Positions 9,067 to 18,912 are shown, numbered from the stretch's first letter. The stretch is DNA of 64,000 nt from Rhodobacter sp. (GCA_020250445.1 JADCEF010000023.1:26132-90131), one strand, 5' to 3'. A program made the numbers and translations. Notes: generated from the letters alone by a model not told the origin.

Positions 9067-10407
9067 TCATGGTGCGGCCATCAGCGCTGCGTGGATATCT
9101 TCTGCCGCATCGCGGCCTTCGGCAACGGCCGTCACGGTCAGGTCATTGCCGCCCGCCGCACAGTCCCCACCTGCCCAGACGCCGGGCAGCGATGTCCGCC
9201 CGGCCCCGGTGACGGCGATCTTGCCGCCGTCCAGCCGCAGCGCGGCAGGCGCGCCGCGCAGGGTCTGGCCAATGGCCTTGAAGACCTGATCTGCCTTGAG
9301 CACGAAGGTCTCAGACGTCAGGCGCAGGCCATCGGGGCCATCGGCCGTATAGGCGAACTCCACGCCCGTCACCGCGCCGTTGCCCAGCACCCGCAGCGGT
9401 GCCGCCCCGGTGATGATCCGCACGCCCTTTGACGTGGCATGAGATTGCTCATGCCCCGAGGCGCTCATCTGATCCTGCCCGCGGCGATAGACGATCGTCA
9501 CCGTCTCGGCCCCCAGAAGCTTTGACTGCACCGCCGCGTCAACCGCCGTCATGCCGCCGCCGATCACCACCACGTCACGCCCGATGGGCAGGCTGGCCTT
9601 GTCTTCGCACTGGCGCAGGGTGGCGATGAAATCGACGGCGTCCTGAACATGGCTGCGGTCTTCGCCCTCGGCGCGCAGGGCATTGACGCCCGCAAGGCCG
9701 ATGCCCAGAAACACCGCGTCAAAAGACGACCGCAGATCCTCCAGCGTCAGGTCGCGCCCCAGCGCGCGGCCGGTTTCCACGCGGATGCCCCCGATCGACA
9801 AAAGCCAGTTCACCTCGACCTGGGCAAAGTCGTTCGGGGCCTTGTAGGCGGCAATGCCGTATTCGTTCAGCCCGCCCGCCTTCGGCCGGGCGTCATACAG
9901 CGTGACCTCATGGCCGTGCAGGGCCAGCCGGTGGGCTGCGGCAAGACCGGCGGGGCCGGCACCGACAACGGCCACCCGCTTGCCGGTGGGGGCGCTGCGG
10001 ATAAAGGGATGCACGCCCTGCGCCATCAGACTGTCGGTGGCAAAGCGCTGCAACCGGCCGATTTCCACAGGCTTGCCCTCGGCGGCCTCGCGCACGCAGG
10101 CTTCTTCGCAAAGCTGTTCCGTCGGACAGACGCGGGCGCACATGCCGCCCAGGATATTCTGCTCAAAGATCGTGCGCGCCGCCGCCTCGGGTGTGCCCGT
10201 GGCAATCTGGCGGATGAACAAGGGAATGTCGATCGAGGTGGGACAGGCCGTGATGCAGGGCGCATCATGGCAGAAATAACAGCGGTCCGCTGCGACATGC
10301 GCCTCGTGCCGGTCAAGGGCAGGCTCCTTGTCGGCAAAGTGTTCGCGGTAGCTGGCGGCGGGCAGGCGCCCCGGCACCACGCCGGGCGTAAGCGGGCTGT
10401 TGGACAA
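9067..10407 (-). CDS. preT: NAD-dependent dihydropyrimidine dehydrogenase subunit PreT
   Basis: The NADH-oxidising, FAD-containing partner of PreA, related to the glutamate synthase small subunit. Cysteine motifs CYFCHDAPCITACP and GGMCARVCPTEQLCEEAC in the first 110 residues bind iron-sulfur clusters. Two dinucleotide-binding motifs follow (VAVVGAGPAGLAAAHRL and VVVIGGGMTAVDAA). The frame remains open far upstream without a suitable ATG. I choose a TTG at 10407 (SNSPLTPGVVPG next), preceded by GGGGGTG, which yields 446 residues, close to the family length. The start is therefore the least certain part. It is the first gene of preT-dedA-preA and diverges from accB. Confidence 0.92.
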   Translation of the reverse strand: MSNSPLTPGVVPGRLPAASYREHFADKEPALDRHEAHVAADRCYFCHDAPCITACPTSIDIPLFIRQIATGTPEAAARTIFEQNILGGMCARVCPTEQLCEEACVREAAEGKPVEIGRLQRFATDSLMAQGVHPFIRSAPTGKRVAVVGAGPAGLAAAHRLALHGHEVTLYDARPKAGGLNEYGIAAYKAPNDFAQVEVNWLLSIGGIRVETGRALGRDLTLEDLRSSFDAVFLGIGLAGVNALRAEGEDRSHVQDAVDFIATLRQCEDKASLPIGRDVVVIGGGMTAVDAAVQSKLLGAETVTIVYRRGQDQMSASGHEQSHATSKGVRIITGAAPLRVLGNGAVTGVEFAYTADGPDGLRLTSETFVLKADQVFKAIGQTLRGAPAALRLDGGKIAVTGAGRTSLPGVWAGGDCAAGGNDLTVTAVAEGRDAAEDIHAALMAAP

Positions 10408-10462
10408 GATGCACCCCCATTGGCAATGGCCTTTGCCACAAAGGCTGCCACAGGCAGGTTTT

Positions 10463-10478
10463 TTTATCAAACGGTAAA
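10463..10478. promoter_or_regulatory. operator-like pseudo-palindrome between preT and accB
   Basis: TTTATC, four bases, GGTAAA forms an imperfect dyad (five of six positions match) in an A+T-rich patch of an otherwise GC-rich divergent intergenic region, about 56 bases upstream of the preT start. It could be a regulator site or part of a promoter for preT. No regulator gene is adjacent and the site does not match the RutR consensus that I know. Confidence 0.3.
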
Positions 10479-10682
10479 TATTCTGCGGGCGGGGGTGCCC
10501 CCGCTTTTGTCCGGGGCCGCCCGGGATTCCGGCAGTTTCCCCCCTTTGAATGCCCTGCAACTGGCGCTTTTCACCCCGGACGCCGTCGCGTATAAGCGGC
10601 CCAGCCATGGCTTCGCCCAGCCTGCGGGGACCGTGCAGGACCAAACACCAAAAGCCAGCAAAAGAACCCCTCAGAGGACGGC

Positions 10683-11177
10683 ATGAGCAAACATTCCACC
10701 GACGCGGACGTCGCCTTTATCCAGGCGCTTGCCGAGTTGCTGAACAAGAACGGTCTGACCGAGCTTTCGGTGAAGCGCGAATATGGCGAGGATGACAGCC
10801 TTGATGTGCGGGTGGTCAAGCAGGCGAATATCGTCGCAACCCATGCGGCGGCCCCTGCCCCGCTGCCCCATGCGCCCGCGGCACCTGCCGCCGGACCGGC
10901 GGCGGCGCCCGCTGCGGCCCACACCGAAGATCCCGCACAGCATCCGGGTGCCGTCACCTCGCCGATGGTGGGTACGGTCTATCTGTCAGCCGAACCGGGG
11001 GCGACACCATTTGTGGCCATCGGCACGCAGGTGACCGAAGGCCAGACGGTTCTGATCATCGAGGCGATGAAGACCATGAACCATATCCCGGCCCCGCGTG
11101 CGGGAACGGTGCGCCGCATCGTTGTCGAAGATGGCAGCCCGGTGGAATACGGCGCGCCGCTGATGATCATCGAATGA
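10683..11177 (+). CDS. accB: acetyl-CoA carboxylase biotin carboxyl carrier protein
   Basis: AccB carries the biotin that shuttles CO2 from biotin carboxylase to the carboxyltransferase in the first step of fatty-acid synthesis. In the 164-residue product a helical N-terminal part is followed by an alanine/proline-rich linker (about residues 53-88) and a biotinyl domain. The domain has the canonical [12 protein letters not shown] motif, biotinylated at Lys130. accC follows at once. The gene diverges from preT across about 275 bases. Confidence 0.97.
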   Translation: MSKHSTDADVAFIQALAELLNKNGLTELSVKREYGEDDSLDVRVVKQANIVATHAAAPAPLPHAPAAPAAGPAAAPAAAHTEDPAQHPGAVTSPMVGTVYLSAEPGATPFVAIGTQVTEGQTVLIIEAMKTMNHIPAPRAGTVRRIVVEDGSPVEYGAPLMIIE

Positions 11178-11200
11178 GCGCGGCAAAGGACAGGGCCCCG

Positions 11201-12547
11201 ATGTTCGACAAGATCCTGATCGCCAATCGCGGCGAGATTGCCCTGCGCGTGATCCGTGCCTGCCGCGAAATGGGCATCACCTCGGTCGCGGTGCATTCCA
11301 CGGCCGATGCCGATGCCATGCATGTGCGTATGGCTGACGAAAGCGTATGCATCGGGCCAGCCCCATCGGCAGAAAGCTATCTGAACAAGGCCGCGATCAT
11401 TTCGGCCTGCGAGATCACCGGGGCAGACGCGGTCCATCCGGGATATGGCTTTCTGAGCGAAAACGCGGCCTTCGCCCAGGCGCTGGAAGATCATGACATC
11501 GTCTTCATCGGGCCCTCGGCCGAACATATCCGCATCATGGGCGACAAGATCACCGCCAAGGAGACCGCAAAGGCCCTGGGCATTCCGGTCGTGCCGGGAT
11601 CGGACGGCGGGGTCGCGGATTTCGAAAATGCCAGCGCGGTTGCGGCGTCCATCGGCTATCCGGTGATCATCAAGGCCACTGCGGGCGGCGGCGGGCGCGG
11701 CATGAAGGTGGCGCAGACGGCGTCAGAGCTGGAGATTGCCTTCCGCACCGCCCGGTCCGAAGCGAAGGCGGCCTTCGGCAATGACGAGGTCTATATCGAG
11801 AAATACCTGCAGCGCCCGCGTCACATCGAGATCCAGGTCTTCGGTGACGGCAAGGGACATGCGGTGCATCTGGGCGAGCGCGACTGTTCCCTGCAGCGCC
11901 GCCACCAGAAGGTGTTCGAAGAGGCGCCGGGACCGGCGATCACCGACGCGATGCGCGCGCGGATCGGCAAGGTCTGTGCCGATGCGGTCGCCCGGATCAA
12001 CTACATCGGGGCGGGCACTGTCGAATTCCTGTTCGAGGATGGCCAGTTCTACTTCATCGAAATGAACACGCGCCTTCAGGTCGAGCATCCGGTGACAGAG
12101 GCAATCTTTGGCATTGATCTGGTGCGCGAGCAGATCCGTGTCGCCTCGGGCCTGCCGATATCGTTCACCCAGGACGAGCTGGAGATCAACGGTCATGCCA
12201 TTGAAGTGCGGATCAACGCCGAAAAGCTGCCAAACTTCGCGCCCTGCCCCGGCAAGGTGAAGGTGTTCCATGCACCGGGGGGCCTGGGTGTGCGGATGGA
12301 TTCGGCGCTGTACGGCGGCTATTCGATTCCGCCCTATTACGACAGCCTGATCGGCAAGCTGATTGTCCACGGGCGCGACCGTCCCGAAGCGTTGGCACGG
12401 TTGCGCCGGGCGCTGGGCGAGCTGATCGTGGACGGTGTCGAAACCACGGTGCCGCTGTTCCATGCCCTGCTGGCAGAGCCGGACATCCAGAACGGGGATT
12501 ACAACATCCACTGGCTGGAAAAATGGCTGGCAAGGCAGCTTGGCTGA
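11201..12547 (+). CDS. accC: acetyl-CoA carboxylase biotin carboxylase subunit
   Basis: An ATP-grasp enzyme that carboxylates the biotin of AccB. The 448-residue product starts with [20 protein letters not shown] and contains the glycine-rich ATP loop [12 protein letters not shown], the FLSENAAFA block and [14 protein letters not shown] of the active site. An upstream in-frame ATG at 11174 overlaps the accB stop as ATGA and would add nine non-conserved residues. I prefer 11201 because the family begins there, and AGGACAGGG lies upstream. It forms an accBC operon, with aat 49 bases downstream. Confidence 0.97.
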   Translation: MFDKILIANRGEIALRVIRACREMGITSVAVHSTADADAMHVRMADESVCIGPAPSAESYLNKAAIISACEITGADAVHPGYGFLSENAAFAQALEDHDIVFIGPSAEHIRIMGDKITAKETAKALGIPVVPGSDGGVADFENASAVAASIGYPVIIKATAGGGGRGMKVAQTASELEIAFRTARSEAKAAFGNDEVYIEKYLQRPRHIEIQVFGDGKGHAVHLGERDCSLQRRHQKVFEEAPGPAITDAMRARIGKVCADAVARINYIGAGTVEFLFEDGQFYFIEMNTRLQVEHPVTEAIFGIDLVREQIRVASGLPISFTQDELEINGHAIEVRINAEKLPNFAPCPGKVKVFHAPGGLGVRMDSALYGGYSIPPYYDSLIGKLIVHGRDRPEALARLRRALGELIVDGVETTVPLFHALLAEPDIQNGDYNIHWLEKWLARQLG

Positions 12548-12596
12548 CCGGGACGGGCATCATCGCCGGGCGGTCCGGACCGGGCAGCCCCCCGAT

Positions 12597-13241
12597 ATGA
12601 CAGGCCCGGCGATCACGCCCGATATTCTGCTGCGGGCCTATGCGGCCGGCATCTTTCCCATGGCGGAAAGCCGCGACGATCCGTCGATCCACTGGATCGA
12701 CCCGAAGCGGCGCGGGATCATCCCCCTGAACCGGTTCCACATTTCCCGGTCCCTGCGCCGGCGCCTGTTGCATTCGGATTATGCAATTCGAACCGACAGC
12801 GACTTTGCCGGCGTGGTTCAGGGCTGTGCCGGGCGGGATGAGACCTGGATCAACGACGACATCTTTTTGCTCTACCTTGCCCTGCACAGGGCCGGTTATG
12901 CCCATTCGCTGGAGGTCTGGGACGCGGATGCGCTGATCGGCGGCGCGTACGGCGTGGCGCTGGGTGCCGCGTTTTTCGGTGAAAGCATGTTCTCGCGCCG
13001 CAGGGATGCGTCGAAAGTGGCCCTTGCCTGGCTGGTGGACCGGTTGCGCGCGGGCGGTTTCACGCTGTTTGACACGCAGTTCCTGACCGCCCATCTGGCA
13101 TCCCTTGGCGCGGTCGAGATCAGCCGCGCCGAATACCGCACCCTTTTGGCTGCGGCGCTGCGCCAGACGGCGACCTTTGATCCGCCCGGCTATTCGCCCA
13201 CGGCCGCATCGGTATCGCAGCGCAATATCCACACGTCATAA
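12597..13241 (+). CDS. aat: leucyl/phenylalanyl-tRNA-protein transferase
   Basis: Aat adds Leu or Phe to N-terminal Arg or Lys of proteins, creating N-end-rule degrons read by the ClpS-ClpAP system. The 214-residue product has the family hallmarks LLRAYAAGIFPMAE and IHWIDPKRRGIIPL near the N-terminus, GGAYGVALGAAFFGESMFS and LFDTQFLTAHLASLGA. The ATG at 12597 fits the family length; the longer frame overlaps accC. The 3' end overlaps the convergent DUF2155 gene by 52 bases. Confidence 0.95.
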   Translation: MTGPAITPDILLRAYAAGIFPMAESRDDPSIHWIDPKRRGIIPLNRFHISRSLRRRLLHSDYAIRTDSDFAGVVQGCAGRDETWINDDIFLLYLALHRAGYAHSLEVWDADALIGGAYGVALGAAFFGESMFSRRRDASKVALAWLVDRLRAGGFTLFDTQFLTAHLASLGAVEISRAEYRTLLAAALRQTATFDPPGYSPTAASVSQRNIHTS

Positions 13242-13567
13242 CGCGGATGGTCCATCGCGCTCAGCGCCGGACTGCTGGCAATCATCCAGCCGGAAAAGAC
13301 CGGCGTGTTCTGGTTCAGGCTGTCAACCACGGTCAGATGGGCATAGGCATTCGACGCCGGGTCGTCATAGGGATAGCGGCATTCATCAAGCTGGATGGTC
13401 AGCCTGCCCTTGACCACGCTTTGCCCCCGGGCCAGATCGATGTCCGCCAGATCACCCGACACCTTGTCCAGCCAGCGCACGACACCGCCCGGGGCCTGGG
13501 CAATGGCAGTTGTCTGCGCCAGGGCCGGCAGGGCCAGAACGCACAGCAAAAGGGCAAGGCGCGTCAT
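13190..13567 (-). CDS. DUF2155 domain periplasmic protein
   Basis: A 125-residue protein with a signal peptide (residues 1-17, ending LPALA before QTTAIAQAP). The mature part matches the alphaproteobacterial DUF2155 family, with the blocks VVRWLDKVSG, LDECRYPYDDP, AHLTVVD and VFSGWMIASSPALSAMDHPRYDVWILRC. Two cysteines (in LDECRY and ILRCD) may form a disulfide. Function is unknown. Its ATG overlaps the mlaD stop as ATGA, so it is coupled to a lipid-transport gene, and its 3' end overlaps aat on the other strand. Confidence 0.88.
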   Translation of the reverse strand: MTRLALLLCVLALPALAQTTAIAQAPGGVVRWLDKVSGDLADIDLARGQSVVKGRLTIQLDECRYPYDDPASNAYAHLTVVDSLNQNTPVFSGWMIASSPALSAMDHPRYDVWILRCDTDAAVGE

Positions 13568-14031
13568 TCGGCGGGTGCGGGGGTCTGCGACCCCGATCCG
13601 CCGACGAATTTCATCAGCAGGGCAATCACGCTGACGGCCCCTTGGGTGTCTTCAATCTCATCGCCCGGACCAAGGTTTTCCAGGGACCCGCCAGGCTGCA
13701 ATTCGATAAAGCTGCCCCCCAGCAAACCTTCGGACGAGACCAGAACGGTGCTGTCATCGGGGATCAGCACGTCATTGCGCACCGAAATCGTGGCATCGGC
13801 GAAGAAGGTTTGCGGGTTAAGCTTCAGCGCCGTCACGGTGCCCACCTTGACGCCGGCAAGACGCACATCGGTGCCCACCGTCACCCCATCGACCGAACGA
13901 AAACTCGCGACCAGCGGATAACTGGCGGCATTGCCGGTAAAACCGGTGCTTTGCCCGGCGTAAACCAAAAAGCCGACAGCGGCGGCCAGAACCGCAGCAC
14001 CTGCAATGACTTCTGACGGATTTTCAGCCAT
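13564..14031 (-). CDS. mlaD: MlaD-type MCE-domain protein
   Basis: MlaD is the periplasmic, inner-membrane-anchored lipid-binding subunit of the Mla system, which moves phospholipids between the two membranes. The 155-residue product has one N-terminal transmembrane helix (about residues 7-25) and then an MCE domain (SFRSVDGVTVGTDVRLAGVKVGTV... to GSFIELQPGG). The start at 14031 overlaps the stop of the NDUFA12 homologue as TAATG. The permease, ATPase and other Mla genes are not adjacent. Confidence 0.9.
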   Translation of the reverse strand: MAENPSEVIAGAAVLAAAVGFLVYAGQSTGFTGNAASYPLVASFRSVDGVTVGTDVRLAGVKVGTVTALKLNPQTFFADATISVRNDVLIPDDSTVLVSSEGLLGGSFIELQPGGSLENLGPGDEIEDTQGAVSVIALLMKFVGGSGSQTPAPAE

Positions 14032-14405
14032 TATTCCGGTTGCCATGCCTCGTAATCGCGCCGCGCCACCGGATCGGGTCTGCGGATCGAACCGGGGGGC
14101 GCATAGGCGGCCATCGTTCCGGTCAGATTCTCCTGATGCGGTTTTTCCCAGGCCTTCTTTTTCGGCGGCGCTTCGACAGGTGTCTGATCCCGGGTGAAGT
14201 GCAGCCAGCCATGCCAGTCGGCGCTGACGCGGCTTGCTTCCATTTCGCCGTTGTAGATGACCCAGCGCTTCCTGTCGTCAGACGTCCGGTAATAGATGTT
14301 GCCCTGCGCATCCTCGCCCACCTTCACGCCGCGACGCGCCGTGAAGATCTGGGTGCCCAGCGTCTGGCTGTTCCACCAGGTCACAAGGCGCTTCAGGAAG
14401 GACAT
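14031..14405 (-). CDS. NDUFA12-family complex I accessory subunit
   Basis: A 124-residue homologue of mitochondrial complex I subunit NDUFA12 (B17.2), one of the few supernumerary subunits present in alphaproteobacteria. The hallmark blocks are visible: [43 protein letters not shown], and [16 protein letters not shown], followed by the proline-rich tail with YEAWQPE at the end. It should bind at the peripheral/membrane arm junction. It is encoded far from nuoA-D and coupled to mlaD. Confidence 0.93.
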   Translation of the reverse strand: MSFLKRLVTWWNSQTLGTQIFTARRGVKVGEDAQGNIYYRTSDDRKRWVIYNGEMEASRVSADWHGWLHFTRDQTPVEAPPKKKAWEKPHQENLTGTMAAYAPPGSIRRPDPVARRDYEAWQPE

Positions 14406-14589
14406 GGCGCGGTCTCCGGCTGTTTGGCCTGATATGGCCGAAGGCGGTGGCAAGGTCTAGGGGGTATGACCGGCACCTGCGGGGCAAGGCCCGATCTGTC
14501 AGCGTTTCGCGAAAGACCTGCCCCGGGGGCGGTCCCGTGCGCGCCCGGCAGATGGCCGCCGTCCTGATAGCGGGCGGACCCCGGACAGA

Positions 14590-15858
14590 TCATCTTGCCG
14601 TGACTTTTTCCTTGCTTTTCGGCGCTTCGGTGAAAATCATCAGCGGCTTTACCCCGCTTTTCACGGCTTCCTCGTTCACCACCACCTCTTCCACGCCGTC
14701 CCGTCCGGGCAGTTCGAACATGGTATCCAGCAGGATATCCTCCATGATCGAGCGCAGGCCCCGCGCGCCTGTCTTGCGCCTGATGGCGCGCTTGGCGATG
14801 GCGACAAGGGCATCGGCAGTGAAGGTCAGCTTGACGCCCTCGATCTCGAACAGGCGCTGGTACTGTTTGACAAGGGCATTCTTCGGCTCGGTCAGGATCG
14901 TCACCAGGGCCGCCTCATCGAGGTCGGTCAGCGTCGCGATCACCGGCAGACGGCCGACAAATTCGGGGATAAGGCCGAATTTCAGCAGATCCTCCGGCTC
15001 CAGTTCCATGAACAACTCGCCCGCCCCCCGCGCATCGGGGTCTTTCACATCGGCACCAAACCCGATGCCGGAGCCCTTGTTGCGCTGCGCGATAATCTTT
15101 TCCAGCCCGGCAAAGGCACCGCCACAGATGAACAGGATATTGGTCGTATCCACCTGCAGGAATTCCTGCTGCGGATGCTTGCGCCCGCCCTGTGGCGGCA
15201 CCGAGGCAATGGTGCCTTCCATGATCTTCAAAAGCGCCTGCTGCACGCCTTCGCCCGACACATCGCGGGTGATCGACGGATTGTCGGACTTGCGGGTGAT
15301 CTTGTCGACCTCGTCAATATAGACGATCCCGCGCTGTGCGCGTTCGACATTGTATTCACTGGCCTGCAGAAGCTTGAGGATGATGTTCTCAACATCTTCC
15401 CCCACGTAACCGGCTTCGGTCAGGGTGGTGGCATCGGCCATGGTGAAGGGAACATCCAGAATCCGCGCCAGCGTCTGGGCAAGCAGCGTCTTGCCGCAGC
15501 CGGTCGGGCCGATCAGCAGGATGTTGGATTTCGACAGTTCGATATCAGTCTTGGACGAATGATTCAGGCGCTTGTAATGGTTGTGCACCGCAACCGACAG
15601 CACGCGCTTGGCATGAATCTGGCCGATCACATAGTCATCCAGAACCTTGCAGATCTCACGCGGGGTGGGCACACCGTCCGAGGATTTCAGGCCCGAGGTT
15701 TTCGTTTCCTCGCGGATGATGTCCATGCAAAGCTCAACACATTCGTCGCAGATGAACACGGTCGGACCCGCAATCAGCTTGCGCACCTCGTGCTGGCTTT
15801 TGCCGCAGAACGAGCAGTAAAGGGTATTCTTGCTGTCGCTGCCCGAGTTGTTCGCCAT
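14590..15858 (-). CDS. clpX: ATP-dependent Clp protease ATP-binding subunit ClpX
   Basis: A hexameric AAA+ unfoldase that recognises tagged or native substrates and feeds them to ClpP. In the 422-residue product a C4 zinc finger (Cys15, Cys18, Cys37, Cys40) is followed by Walker A GPTGCGKT, the pore loop GYVGED, Walker B VYIDEVDK, and the [23 protein letters not shown] segment. The open frame continues to 15900, but the ATG at 15858 gives the family N-terminus. clpP lies 126 bases upstream on the same strand, the usual clpPX order. Confidence 0.98.
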   Translation of the reverse strand: MANNSGSDSKNTLYCSFCGKSQHEVRKLIAGPTVFICDECVELCMDIIREETKTSGLKSSDGVPTPREICKVLDDYVIGQIHAKRVLSVAVHNHYKRLNHSSKTDIELSKSNILLIGPTGCGKTLLAQTLARILDVPFTMADATTLTEAGYVGEDVENIILKLLQASEYNVERAQRGIVYIDEVDKITRKSDNPSITRDVSGEGVQQALLKIMEGTIASVPPQGGRKHPQQEFLQVDTTNILFICGGAFAGLEKIIAQRNKGSGIGFGADVKDPDARGAGELFMELEPEDLLKFGLIPEFVGRLPVIATLTDLDEAALVTILTEPKNALVKQYQRLFEIEGVKLTFTADALVAIAKRAIRRKTGARGLRSIMEDILLDTMFELPGRDGVEEVVVNEEAVKSGVKPLMIFTEAPKSKEKVTAR

Positions 15859-15984
15859 CGTAACCTCTGCCATCTTTCGTATCGGGCCGACGGGCCACAT
15901 GCGCCTTATTGGAAAGCTTAGGGCAGACCCTTCGCCTTCACAATGTCAAATCATGCACCGCCCCGCTGACAGGGCGGGCACCCT

Positions 15985-16620
15985 TCATCCCTTCGACACG
16001 TCGTCCGCCTTGCCGCGGCTTTCGAGGATATCGTCGATCAGGCCCCAGGCCCTGGCATCTTCGGCGGACATGAAGTTGTCCCGCTCCAGCGCGGCTTCGA
16101 CGGCTTCGATCGGCTGCCCGGTATGGCGGACATAGATCTCGTTCAGACGGTCCTTCAGCTTTTGCGTCTCGCGGGCGTGGATCATGATGTCCGTCGCCTG
16201 TCCCTGATAGCCGCCGGACGGCTGGTGGACCATGACGCGGCTGTTGGGCAAGGAAAAGCGCATGCCCGGATGCCCTGCCGTCAGCAGAAGCGACCCCATC
16301 GAGGCCGCCTGCCCGATCACCAGCGTGGAAACCTTCGGCTTGATATACTGCATAGTATCGTAGATCGACAGGCCGCTGGTCACGACGCCACCGGGCGAGT
16401 TGATGTACATCGAAATCTCCTTGGACGGATTTTCCGATTCCAGAAACAGAAGCTGCGCACAGATCAGCGATGACATGCCGTCATGCACCGGACCGGACAG
16501 GAAGATGATCCGTTCCTTGAGCATGCGCGAATAGATGTCATAGGCGCGCTCGCCGCGGCTGGTCTGTTCGACCACCATCGGGACAAGCGTGTTCATGTAG
16601 GTGTCGATCGGATCTCTCAT
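15985..16620 (-). CDS. clpP: ATP-dependent Clp protease proteolytic subunit ClpP
   Basis: A tetradecameric serine protease chamber used with ClpX (and ClpA). The 211-residue product has Ser107 in GQAASMGS, His132 in MVHQPSGG and Asp181 in ERDNFMS as the catalytic triad. The N-terminus [16 protein letters not shown] carries a propeptide-like stretch. It starts a clpP-clpX pair; the 250 bases upstream separate it from selO and should carry its promoter. Confidence 0.98.
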   Translation of the reverse strand: MRDPIDTYMNTLVPMVVEQTSRGERAYDIYSRMLKERIIFLSGPVHDGMSSLICAQLLFLESENPSKEISMYINSPGGVVTSGLSIYDTMQYIKPKVSTLVIGQAASMGSLLLTAGHPGMRFSLPNSRVMVHQPSGGYQGQATDIMIHARETQKLKDRLNEIYVRHTGQPIEAVEAALERDNFMSAEDARAWGLIDDILESRGKADDVSKG

Positions 16621-16871
16621 CTCAGCCTGCCTCGCGTCTTTGATCTGTACCGTCGCCGTCTTGCCCGACTCTTAGTTGTGCCGGCAGGGGGCTGCAAGGG
16701 GCTGTCCCCCGCACCGGACCCGCCCCGGACCGCCGCCTTTCCGGCCTGCGTCGCGCGCAGACTAGTGCGGCTTTGGTTAAGCAAGGATGACCCCCTCGCC
16801 CATTCCGCAGAAGGCCGCCCAGGCGCCACGCGGGAACCGGGGTCAGGGGACGTCCCGGGCTGCGGCCGATG

Positions 16872-18371
16872 TCATGTGCCGCAGAAGGTGCGGAAGCCTT
16901 CGGTAAAGTCACGGGGCGGCGGCAGCGCAAGGTGTTCCTGCCCCGGCGTCCCGGCGAAAGGGGCCGACAGGGCGGACAACAGCACCTCGAAAGGGGCCGC
17001 ATCGCCGGCAACCGCCGCGTTCAGGGCCGCTTCGACGCTGTGGTTGCGCGGGATGACAACCGGGTTGACGCGGTCCATCGCAGATGCCCGTTCCGCAGGC
17101 GTGCCCGGCCCGCTTTCAACGCGGGCGCGCCAGTCTGCCAGCCAGCCGTCAAGGGCTTGGAGTTGCGAGAACTGCGCGCGCACCGCCCCTGGCACCCCGC
17201 GCAGGGCATCTGACAGCCGCCGGAAGGTCAGGGTCCAGTCCGCCGCCTGCGCCTCCATCAGCGCCAGAAGGCGCTGCACCAGCAGGGCATCTTCCCGGTC
17301 ATCCCGCACAAGGCCAAGCTTTGCCCGCAGGATGGATTGAAACCGCGCCTCGTACCGGGGTGCGTAGCTGCGCAACACCTCGGTTGCGGCCGCAATCGCC
17401 TTGTCCGCATCGCTGTCGATCAGCGGCACCAGGGTTTCCGCCAGCCGCGCCAGATTCCACTGCCCGATGGCAGGCTGGTTGCCATAGGCATACCGCCCCG
17501 TCTGGTCGATGGAACTGAACACGGTGTCCGGCGCACAGGCATCCATGAAGGCGCAGGGCCCGTAATCGATGGTCTCACCGGACAGCGTCATGTTGTCGGT
17601 GTTCATCACGCCATGAATGAACCCCACGCTCATCCATCCGGCAATCAGCGCGGCCTGCGCCCCGACCACGGCATCCAGCAGGGCAAGCGCCGTGTTTGGG
17701 TCATCTGCCAGGTGCGGGTAATGCCGCGCCAGAGTGTAGCCGGTTAGCAGGCGCAGACGGTCCACCTCGCCCCGCGCCGCGAAGAACTGGAAGGTGCCGA
17801 CGCGGATATGACTGGCGGCGACGCGGGCAAGCACCGCCCCAGGCAGGGCCGTTTCGCGCTGCACCATCTCGCCCGTGGTCACGGCGGCAAGCGCGCGCGT
17901 GGTGGGGATGCCCAGCGCGTGCATGGCCTCGCCGATCAGGTATTCCCGCAGCACGGGGCCCAAGGTCGCCTTGCCGTCGCCCCGCCGGGAAAACGGCGTC
18001 GGTCCGGACCCTTTCAGCGCAATGTCGCGCCGCAGGCCGGCGCGGTCGATGACCTCGCCAAGCAGCAGGGCGCGGCCGTCGCCAAGATGCGGTGAAAATC
18101 CGCCGAACTGGTGCCCCGCATAGGCCTGTGCCACCGGCCGGGCATCTGCCGGCATGAGGTTGCCGCTGAAAATCCCGGCACCCAGCGCGCCATCCAGCAG
18201 GTCGGCGTCCAGACCCAGATCCTGGGCCAGCGCGCGGTTCAGCCGGAACAGGCGCGGCGCGGGCACCCGCGCCGCCGCCCAATCCACCGAAAACCCGGGA
18301 AGGTCGCGCGCATAGCTGTGGTCAAAGCCAAATCGCGGTCCGCTGCCCGTTTCCGATCGCCCGTCCGGCAT
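16872..18371 (-). CDS. selO: SelO protein adenylyltransferase (YdiU/UPF0061 family)
   Basis: A pseudokinase-fold enzyme that transfers AMP to Ser, Thr or Tyr of proteins involved in redox balance. The 499-residue product has the nucleotide-binding and catalytic blocks LKGSGPTPFSRRGDGKATLG, SHIRVGTFQFFAARG, GVMNTDNMTL and IDYGPCAFMDACAPDTVFSS. It also has the C-terminal FRTFCGT, whose cysteine takes the place of selenocysteine in eukaryotic SelO. msrA lies 22 bases upstream on the same strand, so a methionine-oxidation repair enzyme and a redox-linked AMPylase are probably cotranscribed. Confidence 0.95.
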   Translation of the reverse strand: MPDGRSETGSGPRFGFDHSYARDLPGFSVDWAAARVPAPRLFRLNRALAQDLGLDADLLDGALGAGIFSGNLMPADARPVAQAYAGHQFGGFSPHLGDGRALLLGEVIDRAGLRRDIALKGSGPTPFSRRGDGKATLGPVLREYLIGEAMHALGIPTTRALAAVTTGEMVQRETALPGAVLARVAASHIRVGTFQFFAARGEVDRLRLLTGYTLARHYPHLADDPNTALALLDAVVGAQAALIAGWMSVGFIHGVMNTDNMTLSGETIDYGPCAFMDACAPDTVFSSIDQTGRYAYGNQPAIGQWNLARLAETLVPLIDSDADKAIAAATEVLRSYAPRYEARFQSILRAKLGLVRDDREDALLVQRLLALMEAQAADWTLTFRRLSDALRGVPGAVRAQFSQLQALDGWLADWRARVESGPGTPAERASAMDRVNPVVIPRNHSVEAALNAAVAGDAAPFEVLLSALSAPFAGTPGQEHLALPPPRDFTEGFRTFCGT

Positions 18372-18393
18372 GGGATCACCCTTTCAGACAGGG

Positions 18394-18912
18394 TCAGGCG
18401 GCGTCCGTCGCCCGCCGGGGCAGTTTCCAGTGCGGGCGCGGGAAGTGGCAAGTGTAGCCGTTGGGGATGCGTTCCAGATAATCCTGATGTTCCGGCTCCG
18501 CCTGCCAGAAGGGGCCCGCCGGGGCCACTTCGGTGACGACCTTTCCCGGCCAGAGGCCCGACGCATTGACATCGGCGATGGTCCGTTCCGCTTCGGCCTT
18601 TTGATCCTGCGACAGGAAATAGATGGCAGAACGGTAGGACAGCCCGCGGTCGTTGCCCTGCCTGTTGAGGGTGGTCGGATCATGAATCTGGAAAAAGAAC
18701 TCCAGCAGCGCGCGGTAGCTGATGCGCGCGGGATCAAAGATGATCTCGATGCCCTCGGCATGGGTGCCGTGATTGCGGTAGGTCGCGTTGGCAACATCGC
18801 CGCCGGTGTAGCCGACGCGGGTCTTCACCACGCCTGGCAAGCGCCGGATCAGATCCTGCATGCCCCAAAAACAGCCGCCCGCCAGAATCGCCGTCTCATG
18901 CCTGTCCGCCAT
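18394..18912 (-). CDS. msrA: peptide methionine (S)-S-oxide reductase MsrA
   Basis: Reduces the S-epimer of methionine sulfoxide in proteins. The 172-residue product has the catalytic motif [13 protein letters not shown] with Cys14, then [13 protein letters not shown] and [11 protein letters not shown], and the [20 protein letters not shown] block. AGGATCTGC-type sequence does not clearly precede the ATG, but the [13 protein letters not shown] start is the family norm. It is transcribed towards selO and diverges from the ABC exporter gene across about 256 bases. Confidence 0.96.
   Translation of the reverse strand: MADRHETAILAGGCFWGMQDLIRRLPGVVKTRVGYTGGDVANATYRNHGTHAEGIEIIFDPARISYRALLEFFFQIHDPTTLNRQGNDRGLSYRSAIYFLSQDQKAEAERTIADVNASGLWPGKVVTEVAPAGPFWQAEPEHQDYLERIPNGYTCHFPRPHWKLPRRATDAA

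Noticed and set aside
10489..10508. GC-rich hairpin followed by TTTT on plus as a rho-independent terminator
   Set aside because: It lies between divergent genes with no upstream plus-strand gene to terminate, and the loop is only two bases before fraying; an incidental stem is more likely.
9649..10686. 345-residue frame on plus, antisense to preT
   Set aside because: Shadow frame; preT has clear cysteine and dinucleotide-binding motifs on the other strand.
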